Shown here one piece after another: positions 1-7,728 of a DNA stretch of 47,173 nucleotides (position 1 is the first letter of the stretch; the number at the start of each line of letters is the position of its first letter). The stretch is taken from NCBI GenBank assembly GCA_949879765.1, contig CATLBQ010000012.1, positions 1 to 47,173 of the forward strand, given 5' to 3'. A model generated the notes under the pieces. It was given only the letters and a program-made list of their open reading frames with translations, had not been told where the DNA came from and made no database searches. This DNA comes from an uncultured Bacilli bacterium (GTDB lineage Bacteria; Bacillota_I; Bacilli_A; ML615J-28; CAG-313). The translations under genes and the position numbers were made by a program.

Positions 1-232
1 TGTTATTAAAACTGAGGGTGGGATTTTATATGGTAGTGAGACATTTTATGTTGAATCATGTGTATATTTAATGATTTTACATGATTTATTGTCAGTTGGA
101 ATGATGACCTGTCTTGTTTATGATTGTTTTTATTCAATTGATTTTGAAGATAAAGAATGTTTTGTGAATATGATTTTAAATCAAGTTGAATATAATTTTA
201 ATGATTTTATGAAATATTATAAATATAAATAA
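1..232 (+). CDS. Hypothetical protein, 3' fragment
   Basis: An open frame enters from the left edge (codons in phase with base 2) and stops with TAA at 230-232, giving the last 76 residues of a protein. The fragment is rich in Cys, Tyr and Phe, has no recognisable motif, and ends in the basic stretch KYYKYK. I do not recognise a family. The codon use is very AT-rich, like the accessory genes at the right end of the window. It is followed by a possible terminator at 335-366, so it is probably transcribed separately from the response-regulator operon. Confidence 0.5.
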   Translation, partial: VIKTEGGILYGSETFYVESCVYLMILHDLLSVGMMTCLVYDCFYSIDFEDKECFVNMILNQVEYNFNDFMKYYKYK

Positions 233-334
233 TAAATATATAATAATGCGTAGGAAGTGTATTTGTGTCACTGCAATGTATTTTGTACACTTAGGCGCAT
301 TTGGGTTTGTACGATTACACCAAATCAATCAAAA

Positions 335-366
335 GTTCTTGAATATTGTTCAAGAGCCTTTTTTCT
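335..366 (+). terminator. Rho-independent terminator
   Basis: The arms GTTCTTGAA (335-343) and TTCAAGAGC (349-357) pair around the 5-nt loop TATTG with one G-U pair, followed by a run of T. It separates the truncated first gene from the response-regulator operon. Confidence 0.6.
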
Positions 367-380
367 ATCTCCAAGTAAAA

Positions 381-424
381 TTTAAGAAATTCTTAAAGAT
401 TTTCTATTTTAAAAATGGTATAAT
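381..424 (+). promoter_or_regulatory. Promoter and putative response-regulator operator
   Basis: A consensus -10 TATAAT lies at 419-424, with no good -35 hexamer. In its place is TTTAAG (381-386), 7 nt, TAAAG (395-399). The same TTTAAG-N7-TAAAG arrangement lies 20 bp before the -10 of the ABC transporter at 2391-2408, against 19 bp here. This fits an activator-dependent promoter bound by the adjacent OmpR-type regulator (inference). Confidence 0.55.
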
Positions 425-441
425 ATATACGGAGGTGTTGT

Positions 442-1122
442 ATGAAATACAATTGTCTGATTATTGATGATGAAAAAGTGCTTGCTGATAGCACAGCTGA
501 ATATTTTAATCTATTTGGTGTAGATGCCACTGCTGTATATAGTGTAGAGGAATGTTATCAGTTTTTTCAAGAGAATACAGCAGAACTCATTTTACTAGAT
601 ATCAACTTAGAAGATGGTAGTGGTTTTGACTTATGCAAGAAATTAAGAGAATCTATCAATATACCTATTCTGTTTATTTCTGCTCGAACAAGTGATGATG
701 ATAAGATTATTGCACTCCATATTGGTGGTGATGACTATATTCAAAAACCCTATTCATTGGGAGTATTGCTTGCAAAGGTCAAAGTCGTTTTAAAACGATA
801 TGGAAATATGAGAAGTAGTGTTTATACGGATGACTATTTAACAGTAGATTTTGAAGCCAAACAAGTAAAAGTACAGGGACATATCGTGAAATTAACTATG
901 CTTGAATTTAAATTATTAGCTTATTTGATAGAAAATAAGGGAAGAGTGCTATCCAAAAAGGAATTGTTTGAAAAAGTTTGGGAAGATAAATTCACAGGTG
1001 ATGGAACACTGAATGTGCATATTCGGCGATTACGCGAGGCTATTGAAAAAAATGCAAATCATCCTGAATATATTTTGACAGTCTGGGGTGATGGCTATAA
1101 ATTTATAGGAGAGAACAGATGA
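442..1122 (+). CDS. OmpR/PhoB-family response regulator
   Basis: A 226-residue two-component response regulator. The N-terminal receiver domain (about residues 4-115) shows the acidic pair D9-D10, the phospho-acceptor D53 in LLDINLEDGSG, and K102 in the QKP motif. The C-terminal half is a winged-helix DNA-binding domain with the typical LTMLEFKLLAYL and HIRRLREAIE segments. The start is set by GGAGGTG about 5 nt upstream. It overlaps the kinase gene by 4 nt (ATGA), so the two are translationally coupled. The ABC transporter that follows and a shared operator-like motif before both units suggest it controls its own operon and the transporter. Confidence 0.93.
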   Translation: MKYNCLIIDDEKVLADSTAEYFNLFGVDATAVYSVEECYQFFQENTAELILLDINLEDGSGFDLCKKLRESINIPILFISARTSDDDKIIALHIGGDDYIQKPYSLGVLLAKVKVVLKRYGNMRSSVYTDDYLTVDFEAKQVKVQGHIVKLTMLEFKLLAYLIENKGRVLSKKELFEKVWEDKFTGDGTLNVHIRRLREAIEKNANHPEYILTVWGDGYKFIGENR

Positions 1123-2384
1123 AAAAACAATTTTTTTGGATTAGTTTCATCGGCGTATGTTTAGTTGAAATCATCATCTTAATCGTATTTGCTACCCAAA
1201 TACCCAATTTTTCACAAGATAGTGTCGCAGTCAATGAGGTTGTACAATCCGTAACACAAGATATGAATCATATAGAAGAACATAGAAATCGTACTACGTT
1301 AGAATACGTTGTATTGGATAACGAGGGAAACCTCTTGTATAAAACCAAATCAGGACTTTCTGAAAGTATCCATCAAGCCATTGCTCATAGAGATACCATT
1401 CTTGATATTGTAGTAGATCACATGATGGTTGGCAAAGTCATTATTTATAATGATGGTGCTCAAACATTCCAAAAGCAACAACAAACTATCTTGCTGATTT
1501 TAGTGGTTTCTCTAGTGATTTTATGGGCCATTTGTATGGGGTATGCTGTGTATGTGCATTTGACAGTTATTCGCCCTTTTTATAAACTCAAAGGATTTGC
1601 AGAACGTATTGCAACGGGTAATTTGGATATTCCTTTAGAAATGGATAGACAAAACCTATTTGGTGCATTTACGGAAAGTTTTGATATGATGCGTAGTGAA
1701 TTAAAAAAAGCCAAGATAGCAGAAGCACAGGCCAAACAGAGCAAAAAAGAACTAGTAGCGAAGCTTTCTCATGATATTAAGACACCAGTAGCAAGCATTA
1801 AGGCACTTTCAGAAGTTGGATTAGCGGTTACTGCGAATGATAAAGACAAAACCAATTATCAACAGATTATCAGTAAAGCCGATCAAATTAACACATTAGT
1901 GACCAATCTTTTTACAGCAACACTTGAGGAATTAGAGCAACTGACGGTATCACCCATTCATATGGAAAGTACACAGTTAAAAACAATGTTAGAAAATGCC
2001 GATTATTTGCATCAAGCACAGATTTCTGAGGTTCCTGCGTGTTTGGTCTATGCAGATGTTTTGCGGCTACAACAAGTATTAGATAACATTTTTTCAAATG
2101 CTTATAAATATGCAAAAACCAATCTTTCTGTTTTAGTTCAAAAAGAGGAACAGTATATGAGGATATCCATCGAGGATTTTGGTGGAGGTGTTTTGCCAGA
2201 AGAATTAAGCACAATAAAAGAAAAATTTAAACGTGGTCATAATGCGAAACATATTGAAGGAGCAGGGTTAGGGTTATATATTTCCGATTACTTTATGAAA
2301 GCGATGCAAGGTAAACTCATCATTGAAAATGGAGCACAAGGGTTAATCGTCACTGTGCTGATTTTACTGAGTGGAAAAAATTAA
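1119..2384 (+). CDS. Sensor histidine kinase
   Basis: A 421-residue membrane histidine kinase. Transmembrane helices lie near residues 6-26 and 122-146 and enclose an extracytoplasmic domain of about 95 residues. A HAMP linker follows (to about 200), then the H-box with H218 (LSHDIKTPVAS), an N-box (DNIFSNAYKYA) and G-boxes (EDFGGG, GAGLGLYIS). The sizeable external loop differs from BceS-type kinases, which have almost none, so it may sense its signal directly. It presumably phosphorylates the regulator at 442-1122, with which it overlaps by 4 nt. The signal is unknown; the adjacent FtsX-type exporter points to envelope stress or peptide antibiotics. Confidence 0.92.
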   Translation: MKKQFFWISFIGVCLVEIIILIVFATQIPNFSQDSVAVNEVVQSVTQDMNHIEEHRNRTTLEYVVLDNEGNLLYKTKSGLSESIHQAIAHRDTILDIVVDHMMVGKVIIYNDGAQTFQKQQQTILLILVVSLVILWAICMGYAVYVHLTVIRPFYKLKGFAERIATGNLDIPLEMDRQNLFGAFTESFDMMRSELKKAKIAEAQAKQSKKELVAKLSHDIKTPVASIKALSEVGLAVTANDKDKTNYQQIISKADQINTLVTNLFTATLEELEQLTVSPIHMESTQLKTMLENADYLHQAQISEVPACLVYADVLRLQQVLDNIFSNAYKYAKTNLSVLVQKEEQYMRISIEDFGGGVLPEELSTIKEKFKRGHNAKHIEGAGLGLYISDYFMKAMQGKLIIENGAQGLIVTVLILLSGKN

Positions 2385-2390
2385 GAAAAA

Positions 2391-2434
2391 TTTAAGGATT
2401 CTGTAAAGACATTTAAGAATGAAAAAGTTAAAAT
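2391..2434 (+). promoter_or_regulatory. Promoter with response-regulator-like operator
   Basis: TTTAAG (2391-2396), 7 nt, TAAAG (2404-2408), then a further TTTAAG (2412-2417, 21 bp after the first) precede a -10-like TAAAAT (2429-2434). The arrangement matches the one at 381-424. It lies between the kinase and the ABC transporter genes. Confidence 0.5.
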
Positions 2435-2459
2435 AGACGTGTAAAAAGGAGGATTTTAC

Positions 2460-3221
2460 ATGCCACAACAAATTTTATTGCAAACTCAAAAATTATGCAA
2501 AACGTTTTCTAATGGAGGAACGCAGCAGCACGTTTTGAAAAATATTGATTTAGAACTATATCCAGGTGACTTTACGGTTATTATGGGGGCAAGTGGAGCA
2601 GGCAAATCGACACTCTTATATGCGCTTTCTGGTATGGATACCCCAACACTTGGAGCAATTACTTTTGGCAATCAAACGATATCTGATTTATCTCAAGATG
2701 AACTAGCAGTATTTAGACGCAATCATTGTGGTTTTGTTTTTCAACAAATTTATCTCATTGATGGAATGAGTGTAATGGATAATGTGCTTTGTGCAGGATT
2801 GCTCATTCACAAAGACAAAAAAGCTCTTGTATCCAAGGCAAAACAATTGTTTGAAGCAGTAGGAATATCTGAAGATATGTGGAAGAAATTTCCTACACAA
2901 ATATCAGGTGGTGAGGCACAGCGAGTAGGAATTGTTCGTGCACTTATAAATAGTCCTGAAATATTGTTTGCTGATGAACCTACGGGTGCGCTCAACAGCA
3001 AAACGGGAATTGACGTTTTAGATACACTTACAAAGTTTAATGAACAAGGACAAAGTGTTGTAATGGTAACACATGATATGCGTTCTGCTCGTCGGGGTAA
3101 TCGTATTTTGTACTTAAAAGATGGTGCAATTTTAGGTGAGTGTGATTTGGGCAAATATGCGCATGGTGATACAAAAAGACACGAAAAACTTTCCGCCTTC
3201 TTAAAAAATATGGGGTGGTAA
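2460..3221 (+). CDS. ABC transporter ATP-binding protein (MacB/LolD type)
   Basis: A 253-residue ABC ATPase of the type that partners FtsX-like permeases. It has Walker A GASGAGKS (residues 43-50), a Q-loop region (GFVFQQ), signature ISGGEAQR (148-155), Walker B ILFADEP (168-174) and a switch histidine in MVTHDMRSA. The SD AAGGAGG lies about 8 nt before the ATG. It is followed after one base by the permease gene. Together they probably form an ATP-driven mechanotransmission or export system for peptides or lipids, regulated by the preceding two-component system (inference from context). Confidence 0.92.
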   Translation: MPQQILLQTQKLCKTFSNGGTQQHVLKNIDLELYPGDFTVIMGASGAGKSTLLYALSGMDTPTLGAITFGNQTISDLSQDELAVFRRNHCGFVFQQIYLIDGMSVMDNVLCAGLLIHKDKKALVSKAKQLFEAVGISEDMWKKFPTQISGGEAQRVGIVRALINSPEILFADEPTGALNSKTGIDVLDTLTKFNEQGQSVVMVTHDMRSARRGNRILYLKDGAILGECDLGKYAHGDTKRHEKLSAFLKNMGW

Positions 3222-3222
3222 A

Positions 3223-5565
3223 ATGAAAAAAGTATTGATAATTGCCCGTTCGAATATGCGAAAAGCCAAGGGACAAAATGGGGCCATTGTTGTACTGATT
3301 TTGGTTGCAGCAATCCTTCTCAATCTTTGGTTGATGCTTTCTATGGATTATAAAACCAATTTTGATCGGTATCATGATCAACTCAACGCTGAGCACGTTA
3401 CTCTCGCAGTAGACGATAGCGATGGGTCTAGTTTCGAGTTTCTATCTGAAATGCTTGCTAGTGATGCCGAAGTAAAAGAATATCGTTTAGATCAATGTAT
3501 GCATATGGTGGGTACATTCCCTTATAATGGTGGAATGATGAATGGTGAATTTATTTTTATGGATAAACAAACAGCTACCACTCGCTCCATCGGTAAATCA
3601 GAAATCGTTGAGGATGGAAATTTAACCAGTGGAATATATTTGCCAATGCTTTATCAATCGGATGATTTTTCTGTGGGAAAGACAATAGAAATGTCTATCG
3701 GTAGCCATTCTGTAACATATACAATATGTGGATTTTTCAATAGTGTCATGATGGGGTCACACAATTGTGCGTTAACAGAAATTATTCTTACGGCAGATAA
3801 ATACGCCGAGCTCGAGCGGTTACATTATGCGCCCCAAACGACGCTTTGTTCTGTTCGTTTAAAGGATAAATCAGTTAATCTAACTTATGAAGCCAAGTTA
3901 AAAACAATTGTTTCCGAACATTTTCCCAACACGCGAATGGCAAGTAATTGTTATGATATCGTTTCCCAATCACGATATATTTCGCAAGGAATTTGTTCGG
4001 TAATTATGAGTGTGATGGCGCTTTTTGTCCTTTTGATTGCACTTGTGGTCATCGTATCAAATATCATCAATTATATACAAGTCAATATGAAAAATCTAGG
4101 CGCACTAAAAGCTGTGGGTTATACTTCAAGGCAACTGATTTGTTCACTCTTATTGCAGTTTTTAGGGCTTACTTTAATGATGGCTCTCGTTGGTGCAGGA
4201 GTGTCTTATGCACTTTTTCCCGCAATCAATACAATGATGATTGCACAAACAGGAATCCCTTATACCATTCACTTTTTGCCGTTGCCTATGTTCATTTCGC
4301 TTTTCATATTGGGTGGAGCAGTTGCCCTTTTTGTTTGGCTTTCCGCTAGAAGAATCAAAAAAATTGAGCCGATTGTAGCATTACGTTCAGGTATTCAGAC
4401 GCATAATTTCAAGCGTAATCATATTTTACTTGAACAGACAAAGACATCACTCCATGTTGCGCTAGCTCTCAAAACTACGCTATCAGGAGTTAAACACAAT
4501 ATAACAGTAGGTATTACAATGCTCGTTCTGTCACTCGTAGTTGTATTTTCGGGATTGATGACAGAAAATGTGATTGCTGATATGACGCCATTTTTAAATT
4601 TGATAGTAGGCGAAACAGCAGATAGTGCAATTAACGTACAAGTAGAAGCTGAAGAGAATTTTCTTGCCGTCTTGAAACTAGACAATCGCACAGAAAAAGC
4701 CTATCTTTATAGTTCTTTAAACGTATCCCACGTGGGTGGGGCAGAACTGATGGTCACACTTTGTGATGACTTTTCAAAAGTAAATAATCAAAATGTAGTA
4801 TTCAAGGGTAGATTTCCTAAGTACGATAATGAAATAGCGATTGCCGCAAAATATGCAAAAGAAAAAGGTTTTGCCATTGGCGATGAAATCAAAATTACAG
4901 CGAATGGTCATACCGAAAACTATCTGATTAGTGGCTTTACGCAAATAACCAATAATCTTGGTCGAGATTGTCTTTTAACAAGACAAGGCTATGAGCGGCT
5001 TGGTGAACTCACCAATGTTACTTACTATATCAATCTTGCAGAAGGCACGAATATAGACAATTTCAATGAAGAAATGAAAAACCATTTTCAAGATAGCGTA
5101 AATGCTGTCATCAATGTATTGGCGACAATTGAAGGGGCAGGAAGCGTTTATGTTTCACTAATGACCATCATTGTTGTTGCCATATTGGTACTTTCAATTG
5201 TTATCATTACGTTTGTATTGTATCTATTGGTGCGTACCATGTTAACCAATAAACAGCGTGATTATGGCATATTGAAGTCGTTAGGATTTACCACAAGACA
5301 ACTCATTTTACAGACCGCCCTTTCATTTATGCCGATGATTATCCTTTCTACAATTGTCGGATTAGTTATAAGTTGTTTTGCTATCAACCCCTTGATGTCG
5401 TTATTTTTAAGCACAATGGGAATTGTCAAGTGTACCTTTCATATTCCGTTTGTTTTTGTGAGTATTGCAGGAATCTTCCTCATCCTCATCCCTTTTGGCA
5501 TTACATGTCTATTGTCACTCAAAATTAAAAAAATAGCCCCTCGTGCTTTATTGATAGGAGAATAG
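3223..5565 (+). CDS. FtsX-like ABC transporter permease
   Basis: A 780-residue integral membrane protein with an N-terminal helix (about residues 20-40), a large extracytoplasmic region, and two FtsX-type helix bundles (about 255-385 and 640-775). Each bundle has the characteristic cytoplasmic stretch (NLGALKAVGYTSRQLI and DYGILKSLGFTTRQLI). A second external region lies between them. This duplicated FtsX layout is typical of transporters for antimicrobial peptides or lipoproteins. It starts one base after the ATPase stop, and the two form a functional pair. No terminator is obvious after it; the next promoter is at 5626. Confidence 0.9.
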   Translation: MKKVLIIARSNMRKAKGQNGAIVVLILVAAILLNLWLMLSMDYKTNFDRYHDQLNAEHVTLAVDDSDGSSFEFLSEMLASDAEVKEYRLDQCMHMVGTFPYNGGMMNGEFIFMDKQTATTRSIGKSEIVEDGNLTSGIYLPMLYQSDDFSVGKTIEMSIGSHSVTYTICGFFNSVMMGSHNCALTEIILTADKYAELERLHYAPQTTLCSVRLKDKSVNLTYEAKLKTIVSEHFPNTRMASNCYDIVSQSRYISQGICSVIMSVMALFVLLIALVVIVSNIINYIQVNMKNLGALKAVGYTSRQLICSLLLQFLGLTLMMALVGAGVSYALFPAINTMMIAQTGIPYTIHFLPLPMFISLFILGGAVALFVWLSARRIKKIEPIVALRSGIQTHNFKRNHILLEQTKTSLHVALALKTTLSGVKHNITVGITMLVLSLVVVFSGLMTENVIADMTPFLNLIVGETADSAINVQVEAEENFLAVLKLDNRTEKAYLYSSLNVSHVGGAELMVTLCDDFSKVNNQNVVFKGRFPKYDNEIAIAAKYAKEKGFAIGDEIKITANGHTENYLISGFTQITNNLGRDCLLTRQGYERLGELTNVTYYINLAEGTNIDNFNEEMKNHFQDSVNAVINVLATIEGAGSVYVSLMTIIVVAILVLSIVIITFVLYLLVRTMLTNKQRDYGILKSLGFTTRQLILQTALSFMPMIILSTIVGLVISCFAINPLMSLFLSTMGIVKCTFHIPFVFVSIAGIFLILIPFGITCLLSLKIKKIAPRALLIGE

Positions 5566-5625
5566 AAGAAGTGGCAATGATTGATATGAAATCAATTATG
5601 TTATCTGCTTCTTTAGGTGCTTCAT

Positions 5626-5654
5626 TTGCTTTTTAAGGCGTTTTGTGATATACT
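5626..5654 (+). promoter_or_regulatory. Promoter of the SDR gene
   Basis: TTGCTT (5626-5631), 17-bp spacer, TATACT (5649-5654) with an extended -10 TG. The predicted transcription start, near 5661, is next to the ATG at 5662, so the mRNA would be leaderless. Confidence 0.6.
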
Positions 5655-5661
5655 TTTTGAT

Positions 5662-6441
5662 ATGAAAAATAAAGATAATTGTAAAAAAATAGCCATTATA
5701 ACAGGAGCAACCGGTGGATTAGGTCACGCTTTTATCAAAGAACTGATTCAACAATCTTTAGATGAAATTTGGGCGTTTGGAAGAAATACAGAACGACTAG
5801 ATGCATTGGTTCATGAATTTGGCAATCAAATCTTACCTATTTGTAAAGACTTCACCAATCGGCATGATCTTGCATCTATTGAGAAGTTGCTTGAAGAACA
5901 ACAACCACAAATTCAATATTTAATCAATAATGCAGGTATAGCCAAAATGAATGCTTCGAAAGCATTAACGATTCCAGAAATAGAAAGCATGATTGATTTA
6001 AATTGTAAGGTACCAGTGATATTGATCAATTATTGCTTGCCTTATATGACAAGAGGAAGCAAAATTTTAAATATATGTTCCGCAGCAGCTTTTCAGCCTG
6101 TTCCTTATCTCAATTTATATGCTTCAACCAAGGCATTTGAACGTAGTTATGCTAGAGCATTACATATGGAATTAAAACCTTTAGGGATATCTGTAACTGC
6201 GGTTTGTCCAAGTTGGATCAATACAGATTTACTAACAAAAGAAATCAAGGGTAAAAAGGTGAGATTTCCTGGTATTGTAAGTCCCAAAAGGGTAGCAGAA
6301 CAAGCCATTAAAGATGCCAATAAAGGAAAGGATATGTCTGTATGCTCATTATATGTAAAATGTCAACACGTCAATGTAAAATTGATGCCTCAAAGATGGA
6401 CAATGAAAATTTGGATGAGGAGTATCAAAAAATACTTGTAA
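5662..6441 (+). CDS. Short-chain dehydrogenase/reductase family protein
   Basis: A 259-residue Rossmann-fold oxidoreductase of the classical SDR type. It has the nucleotide-binding motif TGATGGLG near the N-terminus, NNAGIA in strand 4, and the catalytic Ser (ICSAAAF) with YASTK (Tyr and Lys of the active site). The substrate is not predictable. The ATG at 5662 puts the glycine-rich motif at the usual distance. A GTG at 5617 is possible but would include the promoter in the coding region. There is no Shine-Dalgarno sequence before 5662, and the promoter places the transcript start almost on the ATG. Confidence 0.87.
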   Translation: MKNKDNCKKIAIITGATGGLGHAFIKELIQQSLDEIWAFGRNTERLDALVHEFGNQILPICKDFTNRHDLASIEKLLEEQQPQIQYLINNAGIAKMNASKALTIPEIESMIDLNCKVPVILINYCLPYMTRGSKILNICSAAAFQPVPYLNLYASTKAFERSYARALHMELKPLGISVTAVCPSWINTDLLTKEIKGKKVRFPGIVSPKRVAEQAIKDANKGKDMSVCSLYVKCQHVNVKLMPQRWTMKIWMRSIKKYL

Positions 6442-6469
6442 AATCATAAAATGGTGGTTATATAAGAAA

Positions 6470-6506
6470 AAGGCAACTCACTTTGTTTGGGTTGCCTTCA
6501 ATTTTT
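6470..6506 (+). terminator. Rho-independent terminator
   Basis: AAGGCAAC (6470-6477) pairs with GTTGCCTT (6491-6498) and is followed by CAATTTTT. It ends the SDR transcript. Confidence 0.75.
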
Positions 6507-6543
6507 GATGAGAATAAAATGAATATTTTGTCAAATGTAGTCG

Positions 6544-6585
6544 TTCTCTTCTAGGGAGAATGATATTTTTCAATTCTCTTTTTTT
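6544..6585 (+). terminator. Second terminator-like hairpin with an alternative partner
   Basis: GAGAAT (6556-6561) pairs with ATTCTC (6573-6578), followed by seven T. The same GAGAA can instead pair with the upstream TTCTC (6544-6548), so two hairpins compete. It lies upstream of the degV promoter, so it does not control degV unless a further upstream promoter exists. Confidence 0.4.
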
Positions 6586-6620
6586 ATTTATAAAAAGATA
6601 GTTCAAAAAAGAAATAGAGC

Positions 6621-6649
6621 GTGAAAAATGGAAAGAATAGGTATATAAT
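6621..6649 (+). promoter_or_regulatory. Promoter of degV
   Basis: GTGAAA (6621-6626), 17 bp, TATAAT (6644-6649). The predicted start near 6656 leaves a leader of about 25 nt with the SD AAGGAG at 6671-6676. Confidence 0.55.
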
Positions 6650-6681
6650 GGTAGCGTACAATTTTGTATAAAGGAGAACGT

Positions 6682-7569
6682 ATGAAAGATTTTGTAATTA
6701 CATGTTGTTCAACTGTCGATTTGACAAAAGAAAAATTAGAGCAAAAACAGATTCATTATATTCCTTTTCATTATCAAATGGATGGTATGGAGTATAGGGA
6801 TGATTTTGGTGAAACGATGCCCCTAGATGGTTTTTATCAGCGCATGAAAGAAGGAGCAACACCGACCACTTCTCAAGTCAACTCAGAAGAGTATATTGAA
6901 TTTTGGGAACCATTTGTGCAAAATGGTCAAGATATTTTGCATATCACATTATCTTCTGGTATTTCTGGAACCTTAAATTCAGCTGTTTTGGCACAAAGAT
7001 ACTTGGTGGAAAAATATCCTGATGCGAAAATCTATGTGGTGGATTCGCTTGGTGCTTCTAGTGGTTATGGTCTATTGGTAGAAATGACAGCAGAACTAAA
7101 AGCAAGTGGAAAGAATATTGAAGAATGTAGAGATTGGGTGGAAGAGCACAAATTAAATGTTCATCACTGGTTTTTCTCAACTGATTTAACGAGCTATAAA
7201 AGAGGGGGAAGAATCTCTGCTACAAGTTTTTTTCTCGGCCAATTGTTAAAGATCTGTCCATTGTTGAATATGGATTATTTGGGCCGCTTAATTCCAAGAA
7301 AGAAAATCAGAACCAAGGAGAAAGTGATTCAAGAAATTGTTAACCAAATGGAAAAGTATGCAGAAGGGGGAACAGCCTATCAAGGCAAATGTTTTATTTG
7401 TCATTCTGCAGTACAAGAAGATGCCAATCATGTGAAGCGTTTGATTGAAAACCGATTTCCACATTTGGTAGGTGCTGTAGAAATTTATTCTATTGGAACA
7501 ACCATTGGCTCTCATACGGGGCCAGGCACTGTTGCTTTATTTTTCATGGGAAGTAAAAGAATTGATTAA
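6682..7569 (+). CDS. DegV family fatty-acid-binding protein (FakB type)
   Basis: A 295-residue DegV-fold protein. It has the typical N-terminal STVDL segment, TTSQ, and LSSGISGTLNSA motifs that in FakB proteins cradle the fatty-acid carboxylate, and a C-terminal GTTIGSHTGPGT segment. FakB proteins present exogenous fatty acids to the kinase FakA for phosphorylation; no fakA is in this window. The start at 6682 has AAGGAG 5 nt upstream; a TTG at 6664 would lie before this SD. It is probably monocistronic, since a terminator overlaps its stop codon. Confidence 0.88.
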   Translation: MKDFVITCCSTVDLTKEKLEQKQIHYIPFHYQMDGMEYRDDFGETMPLDGFYQRMKEGATPTTSQVNSEEYIEFWEPFVQNGQDILHITLSSGISGTLNSAVLAQRYLVEKYPDAKIYVVDSLGASSGYGLLVEMTAELKASGKNIEECRDWVEEHKLNVHHWFFSTDLTSYKRGGRISATSFFLGQLLKICPLLNMDYLGRLIPRKKIRTKEKVIQEIVNQMEKYAEGGTAYQGKCFICHSAVQEDANHVKRLIENRFPHLVGAVEIYSIGTTIGSHTGPGTVALFFMGSKRID

Positions 7570-7587
7570 GTATCAATTCTTTTTTTA
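7556..7587 (+). terminator. Terminator overlapping the degV stop codon
   Basis: AAAGAATTGAT (7556-7566) pairs with ATCAATTCTTT (7572-7582), an 11-bp stem, followed by T. The degV stop codon TAA (7567-7569) lies in the 5-nt loop. Confidence 0.75.
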
Positions 7588-7662
7588 TAAATCTCATAGG
7601 AAAAATTTGTTAATCTAAAATACGAGAAATTAGAGGTGGATATAAAAAAACAATTGATACGG

Positions 7663-7691
7663 TTGAAAAAAAAACTCTTTTGTGGTATAAT
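7663..7691 (+). promoter_or_regulatory. Promoter of the gdpP-dnaB operon
   Basis: TTGAAA (7663-7668), 17 bp, TATAAT (7686-7691), with an extended -10 TGG. GAGGTG at 7718-7723 is the ribosome binding site for the ATG at 7729. Confidence 0.75.
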
Positions 7692-7728
7692 ATATGAACA
7701 ATAATAGCCATAAAAATGAGGTGAAATT

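Noticed and set aside
246-467. A 73-codon frame overlapping the response regulator start
   Set aside because: It spans a terminator and a promoter, has no ribosome site and no recognisable protein features.
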